NCBI RefSeq assembly: GCF_050286925.1 | Contig: NZ_JBFWFX010000001.1 | Location: 124,001-188,000 of the forward strand | Reading direction: 5' to 3' | DNA length: 64,000 bases | DNA from: Caloranaerobacter sp050286925 | GTDB lineage: Bacteria > Bacillota > Clostridia > Tissierellales > Thermohalobacteraceae | Shown: positions 8,938-17,177 of the stretch, in pieces | Layout: every line of letters begins with the position of its first letter | How positions within the stretch are numbered: position 1 is the stretch's first letter | Program-made: the position numbers and the translations under genes | The notes under the pieces: model-generated | Told to the model about the DNA's origin: nothing | The model's database searches: none | The model's input: the letters and a program-made list of their open reading frames with translations, nothing else

Positions 8938-10013
8938 TTAATTATTTATATTGTTATTTATGTATTTAATATTTTTTATTTCTTCTAAGAAAATAGGTAA
9001 TACTCTTTCTTTATTTTTCAAAAAATATGACAACCGTACAATAGCACTGTTTTTGTTATCAACGTAAAACAAGAAATAATCATTTCTTTTACCATATTCA
9101 TTAGTTTTGCTTCCTAAATACTCGTTATAGTGTTGTAATTCTTTTTCTTTTTTTACTTGTAAAGGTGGAGGGTAATCTTCAACAAATTTTTCAGCTAATA
9201 ATTTAACTTTCTTAAAATCGTTACTAGTTTCAGTTTCTATTTCAAACGGTATTAAGTTTATAGTTTCTGTATTATCATTTAATTGAAATTCAGTACCATC
9301 TTCAAATTCAACTACTTTAATTAAATCTGATATATACATTCCAAAGTTAGTAAATCTAATCTTTACAAACTTTACTGTCTTTTCTTCATCGTGGATGATA
9401 ATATTTTTCTTTTCATTGCCATCATATTCCTTGCAATTTGGAAATAGATTTATACGATTTTTTACTTCTTTTGTCTCTAATGTGTTAAATATATTTTCAA
9501 TGTAATTTAAATCTAATTCCATATTATGTATTTTGTATATTGCTGAATTTACTGTTTCTTCGTAGCTTGTAATATTTTTTTCTTTATTTATAATCTTTTT
9601 ATAAATATAATTTATAACTATTATATATTTTTTATTCAAAACTTCGATTTTTAATTTAGAATATGTTTCTTTATCTGTAAAATTTATTTCGTATATTTCT
9701 CGCAAAGGTACTGTATCTGGAATGTCAGTTGGCTTCACTTCTTCTATTTGTAGTTGTTTAAAGTATTCTAAGAAATCATTTACAATTTTTTCATTATCTT
9801 TACTGTATTTTATGTTCACTTTGTCTCCTATCTTTTTTTCTATATTTACTTTATCAAATTGTAGATTTGTATAACATGATATTATAACATCATTAAAAGA
9901 ACCTTTGGTTTTTTTTGTATCTGATAAATGATTGTTAGTACAACTTGTAAGTAAGTATAATACTATAGGGAATATAGCTAAATATACAATTATTTTTTTT
10001 TTTTTGTATTCAT
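8938..10013 (-). pseudogene. Lipoprotein gene with a frameshift in a 13-base A tract
   Basis: Unknown protein. The long open part (9819 down to 8938) lacks a convincing start, but the frame stays open upstream to 10042. At 10013-10011 there is an ATG with a good GGGAGG site (10026-10021). It starts a lipoprotein signal (MNTKKKK, then IIVYLAIFPIVLYLLTSC with the lipobox cysteine), but the 13 consecutive A (T at 9993-10005 on the + strand) put it out of frame, giving a stop right after the lysines. Eleven or fourteen A would restore one frame of about 358 codons. The gene may be dead, phase-variable, rescued by polymerase slippage, or a homopolymer read error. The mature part is mixed charged and polar with no domain I recognise. 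Confidence 0.65.
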
Positions 10014-10179
10014 TAATTTTCCTCCCAAACTTGATATGAAATTATTTACATTCATACAATCATTATATCCTATATATTGTTTGTTTTCCATATTTTAAGT
10101 ATAAATATACTTAACGAATGAAATATAAAATAAGGATTATTATAAAATAATTTAAATATGTATTTAAGTTTCCCAAAAA

Positions 10180-10480
10180 TTAAATAGCAAAATAGTTCAG
10201 ATTCTGTAAATTAAAGGTTTCAAAGAGGATTAGTTGTTGTAATTCTTTGTATTTACACTTTGGAATAAGGTTATTAATACCAGTAGTACTTTTTTGTAAA
10301 ATATCATATATTCCATCAGCTATTTGATAATAAACAAACTTTAAATTTAAAATATTCTTCCATTCTCCATCTTAATAAATATACTTTAGTTATTGTTACT
10401 ACTATTTGTTTATCATCTGATTTCATATTTGTATTTTTACTTTTAAAAGAAAGTTTGTATTTACTTTTAAAATTAGAGAG
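10180..10480 (-). pseudogene. Remnant of an IS4-type transposase (C-terminal part)
   Basis: Read on the minus strand, one frame gives YLLRWRMEEYFKFK, the conserved tail region of IS4-family DDE transposases (the Glu of the triad lies in RWRMEE). A second frame then gives FVYYQIADGIYDILQKSTTG and ends with a run of Leu/Gln before TAA at 10180-10182. Intact relatives have a longer stretch between these two pieces, so there is an internal deletion plus frame change. No terminal inverted repeats or intact N-terminal half could be found. A relic, not an active element. Confidence 0.65.
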
Positions 10481-10876
10481 TCAGAAAGGTAAAATTAACA
10501 GGTTAGAGGTTAATGAAAACAAAATAAACTAAGAATAAATATAACCCAAAAAGAAGGAATATTATTAAATTTATATAAATATTATGATAAATATAAAATG
10601 AATATTCTTAAGAAAAATATCTTACTATTGATTGAAAAATTGGCGATTATCAATCTATATCGCCAATTTTCAAAAGGTGGAAGATATATTGTTAATAAGA
10701 ATATTAGGGTAATTATACATGTTTAGGATCATTATTCAGCCACTAAAGATTTAAATTGTCTGATTAAGAAATTGAAAAAGTATGCATTTGACATGAAAAG
10801 ACTAAAAGATTTATATTGATTTTTAAGAATAGGAAGAATTCTATCTTAAAGTATAAAATGGAGGAATATTAAAATA
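10481..10876. other. Gene-free AT-rich stretch with one hairpin
   Basis: About 400 bases without a credible gene. A perfect 12-bp stem, AAAATTGGCGAT (10636-10647) / ATCGCCAATTTT (10659-10670), is present without a T-run. A short frame at 10730-10822 (DHYSATKDLNCLIKKLKKY) looks coding-like but is too short to assign. At 10131-10160 a 29-base AAGGATTATTATA-type word is repeated at 11722-11750. Confidence 0.5.
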
Positions 10877-11560
10877 ATGAAAATATCAAAAAATATAATT
10901 TTAACTATTAGCGTTAGTTTAATAATTATTATTTTTATAATAATGTTGCTTTTAATGAAAAATAATATATTTGATGATGTTCAAAATAATAATGGAAAAG
11001 ATTATATTATTATCAAATCTAATGGGGAAACCCTTTTATTTAACAGAAAGGATGTTAATGAATTAGATAAATATTTAGAAGGTAGTTTCGATCCAGCAAC
11101 TGAGATTAATAGAATGAGATTTACTTATTTAAAAAAAATTAATGGTACTCAATATTACTTAATTCATTACGGAGGAGGTGTAAAATTACAGAACAATCTC
11201 TTAGTAAAAAAAGATTGTTCTGATAAAGTTACTTCTAAATTAATTTCAGAAGTTAGTTTCTACCAGAATTTTAAAACATCTCCTAATAAGCAATATATAG
11301 CTTTTCTTTTTGGTCGAAATGAAGGAACTGTGGTATTAAGGAACAATTTAGTAATTGTAGATTCTACAACTTTAGAAGAAATAAAAATAGATAAAGTGAT
11401 TAAACCATTTAAATATGCAATATTAGAATATAGATGGATAGATAATGAAGTTTTAGAAGTGATTATACCAGATATTGAAAGTTGGGATTTTAATACTTTA
11501 GAAGAATGGTTTAGGTCTAGTCAAAGACAAACTCGTAAAATTAAATTAAAAATATATTAA
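10877..11560 (+). CDS. Membrane-anchored protein of unknown function
   Basis: 227 residues. Residues 1-27 form one very hydrophobic N-terminal helix (IILTISVSLIIIIFIIMLLL) after two lysines, so the rest is predicted outside the membrane. No cysteine follows, so it is not a lipoprotein. The body is Lys/Asn/Ile-rich with late aromatic residues (EYRWIDNEVLEVIIPDIESW) reminiscent of small secreted beta proteins, but no family was recognised. GGAGG at 10860 is rather far (about 12 bases) from the ATG. It is followed by a 24-bp perfect palindrome that can serve as terminator. It lies in the accessory region and is A/T-rich even for this genome. Confidence 0.7.
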   Translation: MKISKNIILTISVSLIIIIFIIMLLLMKNNIFDDVQNNNGKDYIIIKSNGETLLFNRKDVNELDKYLEGSFDPATEINRMRFTYLKKINGTQYYLIHYGGGVKLQNNLLVKKDCSDKVTSKLISEVSFYQNFKTSPNKQYIAFLFGRNEGTVVLRNNLVIVDSTTLEEIKIDKVIKPFKYAILEYRWIDNEVLEVIIPDIESWDFNTLEEWFRSSQRQTRKIKLKIY

Positions 11561-11570
11561 AAATAATCTT

Positions 11571-11619
11571 AAATACAATAACTCCAACTTAAAGACTTTA
11601 AGTTGGAGTTATTGTATTT
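11571..11619. terminator. 24-bp perfect inverted repeat with one-base loop
   Basis: AAATACAATAACTCCAACTT and four more bases (11571-11594) are exactly complementary to 11596-11619, leaving a single A as centre. Such a stem at the 3' end of a gene, with T-rich end ATTGTATTT, would work as a bidirectional terminator, but its length and perfection are unusual. Confidence 0.7.
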
Positions 11620-11754
11620 GTGCCGGGCATGCGTAACAACTAGGGATAGATAGGGAAGGACTGAACATTAGGGAGAAATATAGACTTCAACCGGTTAGGA
11701 GAGTGGAAATTCCGAAAATAGTAAGGATTATTATAGAATAATTTAAATATATAA

Positions 11755-11830
11755 CATTGATTTACAAAATCAATATGATAAAATATAAGCAATGGTAATA
11801 TTTTACTTAAAAGTAATAGAATAAAAGTAA
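11755..11830 (+). promoter_or_regulatory. Promoter region with palindrome, copy 1
   Basis: TTGATT (11757-11762) and TAAAAT (11779-11784) are 16 bases apart. The -35 box is covered by a palindrome, ATTGATTT / AAATCAAT (11756-11763 and 11767-11774). About 75 bases here are nearly identical to 18053-18129 upstream of another gene. A shared regulator is possible; so is a duplicated segment. Confidence 0.55.
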
Positions 11831-11864
11831 GTTATTTCAAAAATTGATTGAAGGAAGGAAGAAT

Positions 11865-12518
11865 ATGATGAAAAGAAATATTATAGTTTTAGCAGTAACA
11901 CTTATTTTATTAACAACAGTTGTATTTATTAGTAATCATAAAGAAAATGGAACTTTTGAAAGGCCAGTATCGAATAGATACGACAATGAAAAATCAGTAA
12001 GTGATATAAGTAATGAATTTAAAATTAATAATGTTTCTATATTTGATACTACTTACGAACAATTAATAGAAATTATGGGAGAGCCTATAAATGCAACTTG
12101 TATCCAAGATGAGATCGTAATAGTTAACTATGGTTATTTTAGTATTTTATCTTATGAAGGTGTAGAGTTTGTCATGAATTCAGATGATGGTTTTAATCTA
12201 GCTAATGGTATTGTTACAGAAATAGATATTGTTAATACTAACGTTTCTACAACAAGGGGAATTACTATAAACGATACTAAAGAAAAAGTTAAGAATACGT
12301 ATTCAATAGGAGAGTTTTATCCTTTAGGAAATAACAATGAATATCCTATACATCTAAGTTGTATAAAAGGTTTTAGGAGAGGAAAAAGTGAAATAAAAAT
12401 AGACGAATACGATGAATATTGTTATATACAAAGTAAAGATAGGCCGATAGCACTTATTTTTTTATTTAAAGATAATGTTGTCAAGAGAATAATGTTAAGA
12501 CATCTAACCGCTGGTTAG
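11865..12518 (+). CDS. Membrane-anchored protein of unknown function
   Basis: About 217 residues with an N-terminal hydrophobic helix (IIVLAVTLILLTTVVFI) and no lipobox, so probably anchored and facing outward. The middle has pairs such as ISNEFKINNVSIFDTTYEQL and TTRGITINDTKEKVKNTY, which resemble the repeated thermostat-like half-domains of secreted proteins that start with a short helix after 'I.DT...V'. I do not assign a family on this. The ATG at 11865 follows AAGGAAGGA; an in-frame TTG at 11844 lacks a site. Expression is probably from the palindromic promoter at 11755. It is followed 27 bp later by a lipoprotein gene, likely in the same transcript. Confidence 0.7.
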   Translation: MMKRNIIVLAVTLILLTTVVFISNHKENGTFERPVSNRYDNEKSVSDISNEFKINNVSIFDTTYEQLIEIMGEPINATCIQDEIVIVNYGYFSILSYEGVEFVMNSDDGFNLANGIVTEIDIVNTNVSTTRGITINDTKEKVKNTYSIGEFYPLGNNNEYPIHLSCIKGFRRGKSEIKIDEYDEYCYIQSKDRPIALIFLFKDNVVKRIMLRHLTAG

Positions 12519-12545
12519 TAGGAATAGATAAGAGGGGGAAATATA

Positions 12546-13208
12546 ATGAAAATATTAAAGACAATTATAATTTTATTCATTATTTTTACGCTTGTTGTAG
12601 GCTGTAATGATAAAGAAAATATTTTGAAAGAAAGAGACTTAATTGATAAAAATATTGATAATGATGTTGAAAATGTTTCAGAAATAAATGACAATACTAT
12701 AAATCGTCCAGAGACAAAAGAAATTACTTGGGTTACAGAAGGGGAGCAAAATACAGAAGTTTTTCAATTAGTTAATATATCAACTTTGCCTTTTACAACT
12801 TACGTTCCTAAAAAAGATTGTACTATAACTTCAACCGAAGACAAACTGGTTATTAATTGGAATAATATTGGATATATAGAGGTTACATTTCTACCTAAGG
12901 GGACAACTGAACAGAAAGCTATAGATTATATACAAGAAATAGTAAAAAGATATCCTCAAAGTGAGAAAGTTATAAAAAAATCTCCAATGATTAATGTTTT
13001 CTATGAGATGAGAGACTTACCAAAAGACAGTAATGTTCTAAAAGTTGCTTATACTTTATTGGGAAATTATAATGATAGATATTTTATTATATATTGGCAT
13101 ATAGACGATATGGGAAATGGAGAACCATTTGGAGGGCTTTCATATCAGATTTTCAAAGAATGGCGTTGGAAAGATACAAATAAGCCTCTAAACTATCTAT
13201 TTGAGTAA
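12546..13208 (+). CDS. Lipoprotein of unknown function (parent copy)
   Basis: 220 residues beginning with a lipoprotein signal: KILK, hydrophobic run, lipobox LVVGC with Cys at residue 20. A polar Asp/Asn linker follows, then a compact domain from about residue 60 to the end containing TFLPKGTTEQKAIDYIQEIV and YWHIDDMGNGEPFGGLSYQI. No family recognised. The last 155 codons plus about 23 bases of downstream DNA are duplicated at 16551-17071 in a broken copy. ATG 12546 follows GAGGGGG. Probably co-transcribed with the gene before it. Confidence 0.75.
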   Translation: MKILKTIIILFIIFTLVVGCNDKENILKERDLIDKNIDNDVENVSEINDNTINRPETKEITWVTEGEQNTEVFQLVNISTLPFTTYVPKKDCTITSTEDKLVINWNNIGYIEVTFLPKGTTEQKAIDYIQEIVKRYPQSEKVIKKSPMINVFYEMRDLPKDSNVLKVAYTLLGNYNDRYFIIYWHIDDMGNGEPFGGLSYQIFKEWRWKDTNKPLNYLFE

Positions 13209-13314
13209 AATTTTTGATTAAATAAACTAACATTAAACTTAAAATTATCTACAATGAGAAAATGAATACAATAAAATATAAACATTAAAAAATAGTCAAT
13301 TGGGGGGATTTAAA

Positions 13315-14529
13315 ATTAATAAATTAAAAATCTTAATATTGTTTATAACTTCTATTATGCTTATAGTAACAGGCTGCAAAAGTGATATTAATAGTGTAAA
13401 CCTTAAAAATAAGAACATAGAAGATAAGTTTAACGATATGAAAGTTGATAAGGCTTTAAGATTTAAAGAATTAATTAGGGGGAAACCTATATCAATATTC
13501 TACTCTGTAAATGTTATAAATGATTATGTTACATATAAAGACTTAAAAGGAGATTTAAACATCTATAATATTAAAAGAAATATAAATTATAATCTAAATA
13601 AATATATAAGTAATATGGATAGCACTTTTAATATTTTTTACATAGATGATGAGCATATTTATATTTCAAAGATGATTGATGATTTTTCAACTCTGCAAAT
13701 AACTAAACAAGGTATATATTCTAATAACAAGAAAGAATATAAAATTGACTTAAAAGGTGGCGAATGTATTCAAGTTGAATACTATAATGGATACATCTAT
13801 TGTTTTATATCGGGATATGATAATAACCGAGCAGTCATATTAAAAATAAAAGAGGGTAGGATTCAAGATATTATTTTATTGAATGAAGATTATTCAATAT
13901 CTGAATCTCCAATGCCATTAATAATATGGAATAATAAATTATATGTAAAATTAGATGCTAAAACAGTATATGAACTTGTCGATAATAAACTGATATATGA
14001 GGATAGTTTAAGATTTTATGATGATATTTGTTATAAGGTAGAAGACAATAATATAACTATTTTTGACAAAGACAGAAATATTATAAAAGAAATTAAATTA
14101 CCTGTAGATGGGGGCGATACAGTTTCTGAAATATTTTTAATCGATAAAAATGAGAATTTAACAGCATTAGGAGATTTAGAGTCTATATATATTTTTACTC
14201 AAAATGATAATTATGAAGTTCTTAATCTTGAAACAGTACATATGAACATAGGGAAATTTATAGGTGATAATTTTTTTATGTATGCAAAAGGTAAAACTTT
14301 GAATTTGTTTGATTTAACTACAAAAGAAAATCGTGAGATATTCCATTTAGAAGAACCAATAAGTTATTTAGACGTATTTGATATAGATGAAAATACATTT
14401 AATGTTTTAATTATAGGAGGTGGAGTAGGGGGAGGGGGATTATATATATACCAATTAAAAAAAGCTAAAAAAGACCTTATAGGGTTTCTCTTTTCTTTTA
14501 ATTTGATTTCTATACAAATATTACCATAA
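13315..14529 (+). CDS. Lipoprotein of unknown function with non-standard start
   Basis: About 405 residues. A clean lipoprotein signal reads NKLKILILFITSIMLIVTGC, but its first codon would be ATT at 13315, placed seven bases behind GGGGGG (13302-13307). The only nearer standard start is TTG 13300, which overlaps that site. So either ATT is used, or an ATG has mutated. The mature part alternates short beta-like segments, for example YYNGYIYCFISGYDNN and DNKLIYEDSLRFYDD, suggesting a beta-propeller-like fold. The C-terminal 20 residues (KKDLIGFLFSFNLISIQILP) look unlike the rest and may be read-through past an older stop. Confidence 0.65.
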   Translation: MNKLKILILFITSIMLIVTGCKSDINSVNLKNKNIEDKFNDMKVDKALRFKELIRGKPISIFYSVNVINDYVTYKDLKGDLNIYNIKRNINYNLNKYISNMDSTFNIFYIDDEHIYISKMIDDFSTLQITKQGIYSNNKKEYKIDLKGGECIQVEYYNGYIYCFISGYDNNRAVILKIKEGRIQDIILLNEDYSISESPMPLIIWNNKLYVKLDAKTVYELVDNKLIYEDSLRFYDDICYKVEDNNITIFDKDRNIIKEIKLPVDGGDTVSEIFLIDKNENLTALGDLESIYIFTQNDNYEVLNLETVHMNIGKFIGDNFFMYAKGKTLNLFDLTTKENREIFHLEEPISYLDVFDIDENTFNVLIIGGGVGGGGLYIYQLKKAKKDLIGFLFSFNLISIQILP

Positions 14530-14616
14530 ATGTCGGGGGGAATCTTTTGAGATGAACTTAAATAATTATAGTCTTTTTAATAATTGTAGAGTTTTACAAT
14601 ATATACGTTCAGAGGT

Positions 14617-15081
14617 ATGGTGAGGGGGGATAAAAAGTTAGAAGATGAATTTAATGATTATTTATTTAGAACTTATCTAGTTAGCTATATAAAAAAGTCG
14701 ATAAAATATATATCATATAAAATTAAGGCAAAAAGAAAATCATTAAATGAGAAAGAAAAAATGACTTTAAATGTTACTGATGAAGAATTCCAAGAAGAAC
14801 GGATATATACAATTAAAGATAATAGTATAGATTATGTAGAGATGATAACTAAACCTGGTAAAACAATTGATTTTAACAGTATAGTAAATGATAAAAGGAT
14901 ATTGAATGCTATAGATAGATTAACAGATAAGCAAAAAGAAATTTTATATAAATGTATAATATTAGATTTAGACGAGGAGATAGTTACGAGGAACTTGAAG
15001 ATTAGCATATAATCGGTTAACAAAACTAAAAATGCAACTATTAGGAATATAAGAAAGCTAATGATTTCTATAACCTTGTAG
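14617..15081 (+). pseudogene. Sigma-factor region 4 protein (SigO-like) with in-frame stop
   Basis: Codes for a sigma-70-type fragment holding region 4: LTDKQKEILYKCIILDLDEE then NLKIS, which is the start of the promoter -35 recognition helix. At 15010-15012 a TAA interrupts the helix. After it the same frame continues SVNKTKNATIRNIRKLM to TAG at 15079-15081, which is what an intact region 4 needs. CAA (Gln) to TAA would be one substitution. The next gene supplies a region-2-like piece, a layout like Bacillus SigO and RsoA. The start is also uncertain: ATG 14617 and GTG 14620 lie before a GAGGGGGG sequence rather than after one. Confidence 0.65.
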
Positions 15082-15094
15082 GAGGTGTATAGAT

Positions 15095-15328
15095 GTGGAC
15101 AATAATATAGATAAAAGGCTATTTCAATCAGCTAAAGAAGGAGATGAAGAGGCTTTAGAACAGTTATTGATATTATTTGATCCAATTATATATAAAAGTA
15201 GTTTTATAGATAATAAATTTGATGAAGATTGTTATCAGGAGCTTAGAATTAAATTAATAGATTGCATAAAAAATTTCGAATTTAATGGGATAAAAAGCAT
15301 TTATACTTACTTAAATATTGAAGAATAA
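15095..15328 (+). CDS. RsoA-like sigma region 2 partner
   Basis: 77 residues that resemble sigma region 2 only: LFQSAKEGDEEALEQLLILF, then DEDCYQELRIKLIDCIKNFEF. The AKxGDxxAxxxL and YQELRIKL patterns are those of small helix-turn-helix or sigma-like proteins in Clostridia. The length is close to Bacillus RsoA, the co-sigma factor of SigO. The GTG start at 15095 follows GGAGG (15081-15085) at good spacing. It is 13 bp behind the region-4 gene and is probably in its operon. The pair together would make one ECF-like sigma. Function is inference. Confidence 0.6.
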   Translation: MDNNIDKRLFQSAKEGDEEALEQLLILFDPIIYKSSFIDNKFDEDCYQELRIKLIDCIKNFEFNGIKSIYTYLNIEE

Positions 15329-15380
15329 TTTCTCATTCTAATGAATCTATAAAACAGCATGTTTATTAAGTAGATATGCT

Positions 15381-15415
15381 GACAGAAGATAGGATAAATT
15401 TTCTTATCTTCTGTC
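15381..15415 (+). terminator. Hairpin after the split sigma pair
   Basis: Perfect 11-bp stem GACAGAAGATA / TATCTTCTGTC with a 13-base loop. No proper T-run follows, so it is a weak terminator or a structural element. The remaining bases up to 15533 hold nothing recognisable. Confidence 0.5.
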
Positions 15416-15533
15416 GATTCGGTTCATTTCCATTAAGAAGAGCTAATAAGTTATTTTTAATAAAAATTCTTGTACACATAACTTCTTTAATATAAAATTA
15501 GATACAACTTATTTACAGGGTGGTTGAGTTATT

Positions 15534-15971
15534 ATGAACATATTAGAGGAAATTAAAAAAGTTTTATTCAGTAAGGGAAATATAGTATTTGCATATGTAT
15601 TTGGTTCTTATGCTAGAAATACTATGACTGAAAATAGCGATATAGACATTGCAATATATTTAAAAGATAAAGAGATTAGTATAGATGATTATTTATCTTT
15701 AAAGGTAGAATTAGAAGATAAAATTAAAAAAGAAATAGATCTTGTAATATTAAATGAAGCACAACCTTTAGTAAAGCATGAAGTGTTTATAGAAGGAATA
15801 AGGTTGTTCTCTAGAGATGAGACATTAGAAAGTAATTTCAAAGTTCATACAGTTTTTGAATATGAAGATACTAAAAAACTTAGAGAAAAATTTTATAATA
15901 GTATGATAGAGAATTTAAGAAAAGAGGTTAAAGATAATGGTCAAAAGGGATGTAATAAAAGAAAGACTTAA
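15534..15971 (+). CDS. mntA: MntA-type nucleotidyltransferase antitoxin
   Basis: Minimal nucleotidyltransferase of the HEPN/MNT (HepT/MntA) toxin-antitoxin family. In characterised systems MntA adds AMP to the HepT toxin and thereby blocks it. The catalytic motif GSx10DxD is intact: GSYARNTMTENSDIDI. The following segment KKEIDLVILNEAQPLVKHEV is also typical. The end of the gene overlaps the expected hepT start (15937) by 35 bases, as is common for the pair. The 145-residue length is normal. Since the toxin frame is broken, the antitoxin may now be an orphan. Confidence 0.85.
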   Translation: MNILEEIKKVLFSKGNIVFAYVFGSYARNTMTENSDIDIAIYLKDKEISIDDYLSLKVELEDKIKKEIDLVILNEAQPLVKHEVFIEGIRLFSRDETLESNFKVHTVFEYEDTKKLREKFYNSMIENLRKEVKDNGQKGCNKRKT

Positions 15972-16453
15972 TCAGTTAATAACTTCATTAGAAGAAATAA
16001 AGAGATATCAAAACTGAAGGGTTTTTAGAGGATGATATAGCACAGGATGTGGTGGAATATAATTTTTTTATTGCTATTAATATGATAATAGATATGGCCA
16101 TGCATATAGTAACAGATGAAAGATTAGGTTATGCTAAAACATTTGGTGAAGCTTTTGAGATATTGCATAAAAAAGGCTATATATCTAGAGAAGAATTAGA
16201 TACTTATAGGAGTATGATGGGGCTTAGAAACATTTTATTACATGAATATATAAAAATTAATAAGAAACTTGTTTATGATGTGATGCAAAATAGATTAGAT
16301 GATTTTGTTATATTTTTTCTTCAAGGATTATATAACTCTATAATTGGACGTAATATTATGATATTTCTAAAAGCAATTTTAGCAGTCGTTATCCTATGTT
16401 TGCTATGTAGGATATTACTTATCTTTATTGCTAAGATCAATGGTATAAAATAA
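15937..16453 (+). pseudogene. hepT: HepT-type HEPN toxin, frameshifted
   Basis: From ATG 15937 the frame reads VKRDVIKERLNQLITSLEEI and stops at TGA 16015-16017. One frame over, the protein goes on: EGFLEDDIAQDVVEYNFFIA and later GLRNILLHEY, the RNase motif Rx4H. Removing a single A from CAAAAC at 16009-16014 would restore one frame. So the toxin has lost its N-terminal helix connection and is probably inactive. The C-terminal tail (FLKAILAVVILCLLCRILLI) is a hydrophobic helix not normal for HepT, suggesting a second rearrangement near 16310. Confidence 0.75.
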
Positions 16454-16550
16454 CATATATTTTGTTATAGAATTAACAAATACTAAATTATTCAAGGGCT
16501 CAAATCGCTTTCTATGCAGTATAAGAAATTGAACTTAACTTAATGAACCG

Positions 16551-17048
16551 GAGACAAAAGAAATTACTTGAGTTACAGAAGGAGAGCAAAATACAGAAGT
16601 TTTTCAATTAGTTAACATACCAACTTTGCCTTTTACAACTTACGTTCCCAAAAAAGATTGTACTATAACTTCAACCGAAGACAAACTGGTTATTAATTGG
16701 AATAATATTGGATATATAGAGGTTACATTTCTACCTGAGGGGACAACTGAACAGAAAGCTATAGATTATATACAAGAAATAGTTGAAAGATATCCTCAAA
16801 GTGAGAAAGTTATAAAAAAATCTCCATTGATTAATGTTTTCTATGAGATGAGAGACTTACCAAAAGACAGTAATGTTCTAAAAGTTGCTTATACTTTATT
16901 GGGAAATTATAATGATAGATATTTTATTATATATTGGCATATAGATGATATGGGAAATGGAGAACCATTTGGAGGGCTTTCATATCAGATTTTCAAAGAA
17001 TGGCGTTGGAAAGATACAAATAAGCCTCTAAACTATCCATTTGAATAA
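16551..17048 (+). pseudogene. Truncated duplicate of the 12546-13208 lipoprotein gene
   Basis: Bases 16551-17071 repeat 12711-13231 with a constant offset of 3840 bases and only about ten differences by eye. The signal peptide and first 55 codons are absent. The Trp codon at 12729 is TGA here (16569-16571), so the copy starts with a stop. An ATG-like fragment from 16626 is open but has no ribosome binding site. A recent segmental duplication followed by decay. Confidence 0.85.
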
Positions 17049-17130
17049 AATTTTTGATTAAATAAACTAACGAAAATTAAATTTAAAATTATTTATAATT
17101 AATAAAGCATATGATTTTCTATGAATTATA

Positions 17131-17170
17131 AAAAGCATTAGGTTATTATTGATAGAACCTAATGCTTTTT
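17131..17170. terminator. Bidirectional terminator
   Basis: AAAAGCATTAGGTT (17131-17144) pairs with AACCTAATGCTTTT (17156-17169), followed by T on the plus strand and by A/T-rich DNA on the minus strand. It lies between two converging broken genes. Confidence 0.85.
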
Positions 17171-17177
17171 ATTTTAA

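Noticed and set aside
10730..10822. Possible small gene (DHYSATKDLNCL...)
   Set aside because: Only about 30 codons, without start or ribosome binding site; perhaps a relic.
16626..17048. A separate 140-codon gene
   Set aside because: It is the inner part of the duplicated lipoprotein fragment; no ribosome binding site precedes it and the frame has TGA just upstream.
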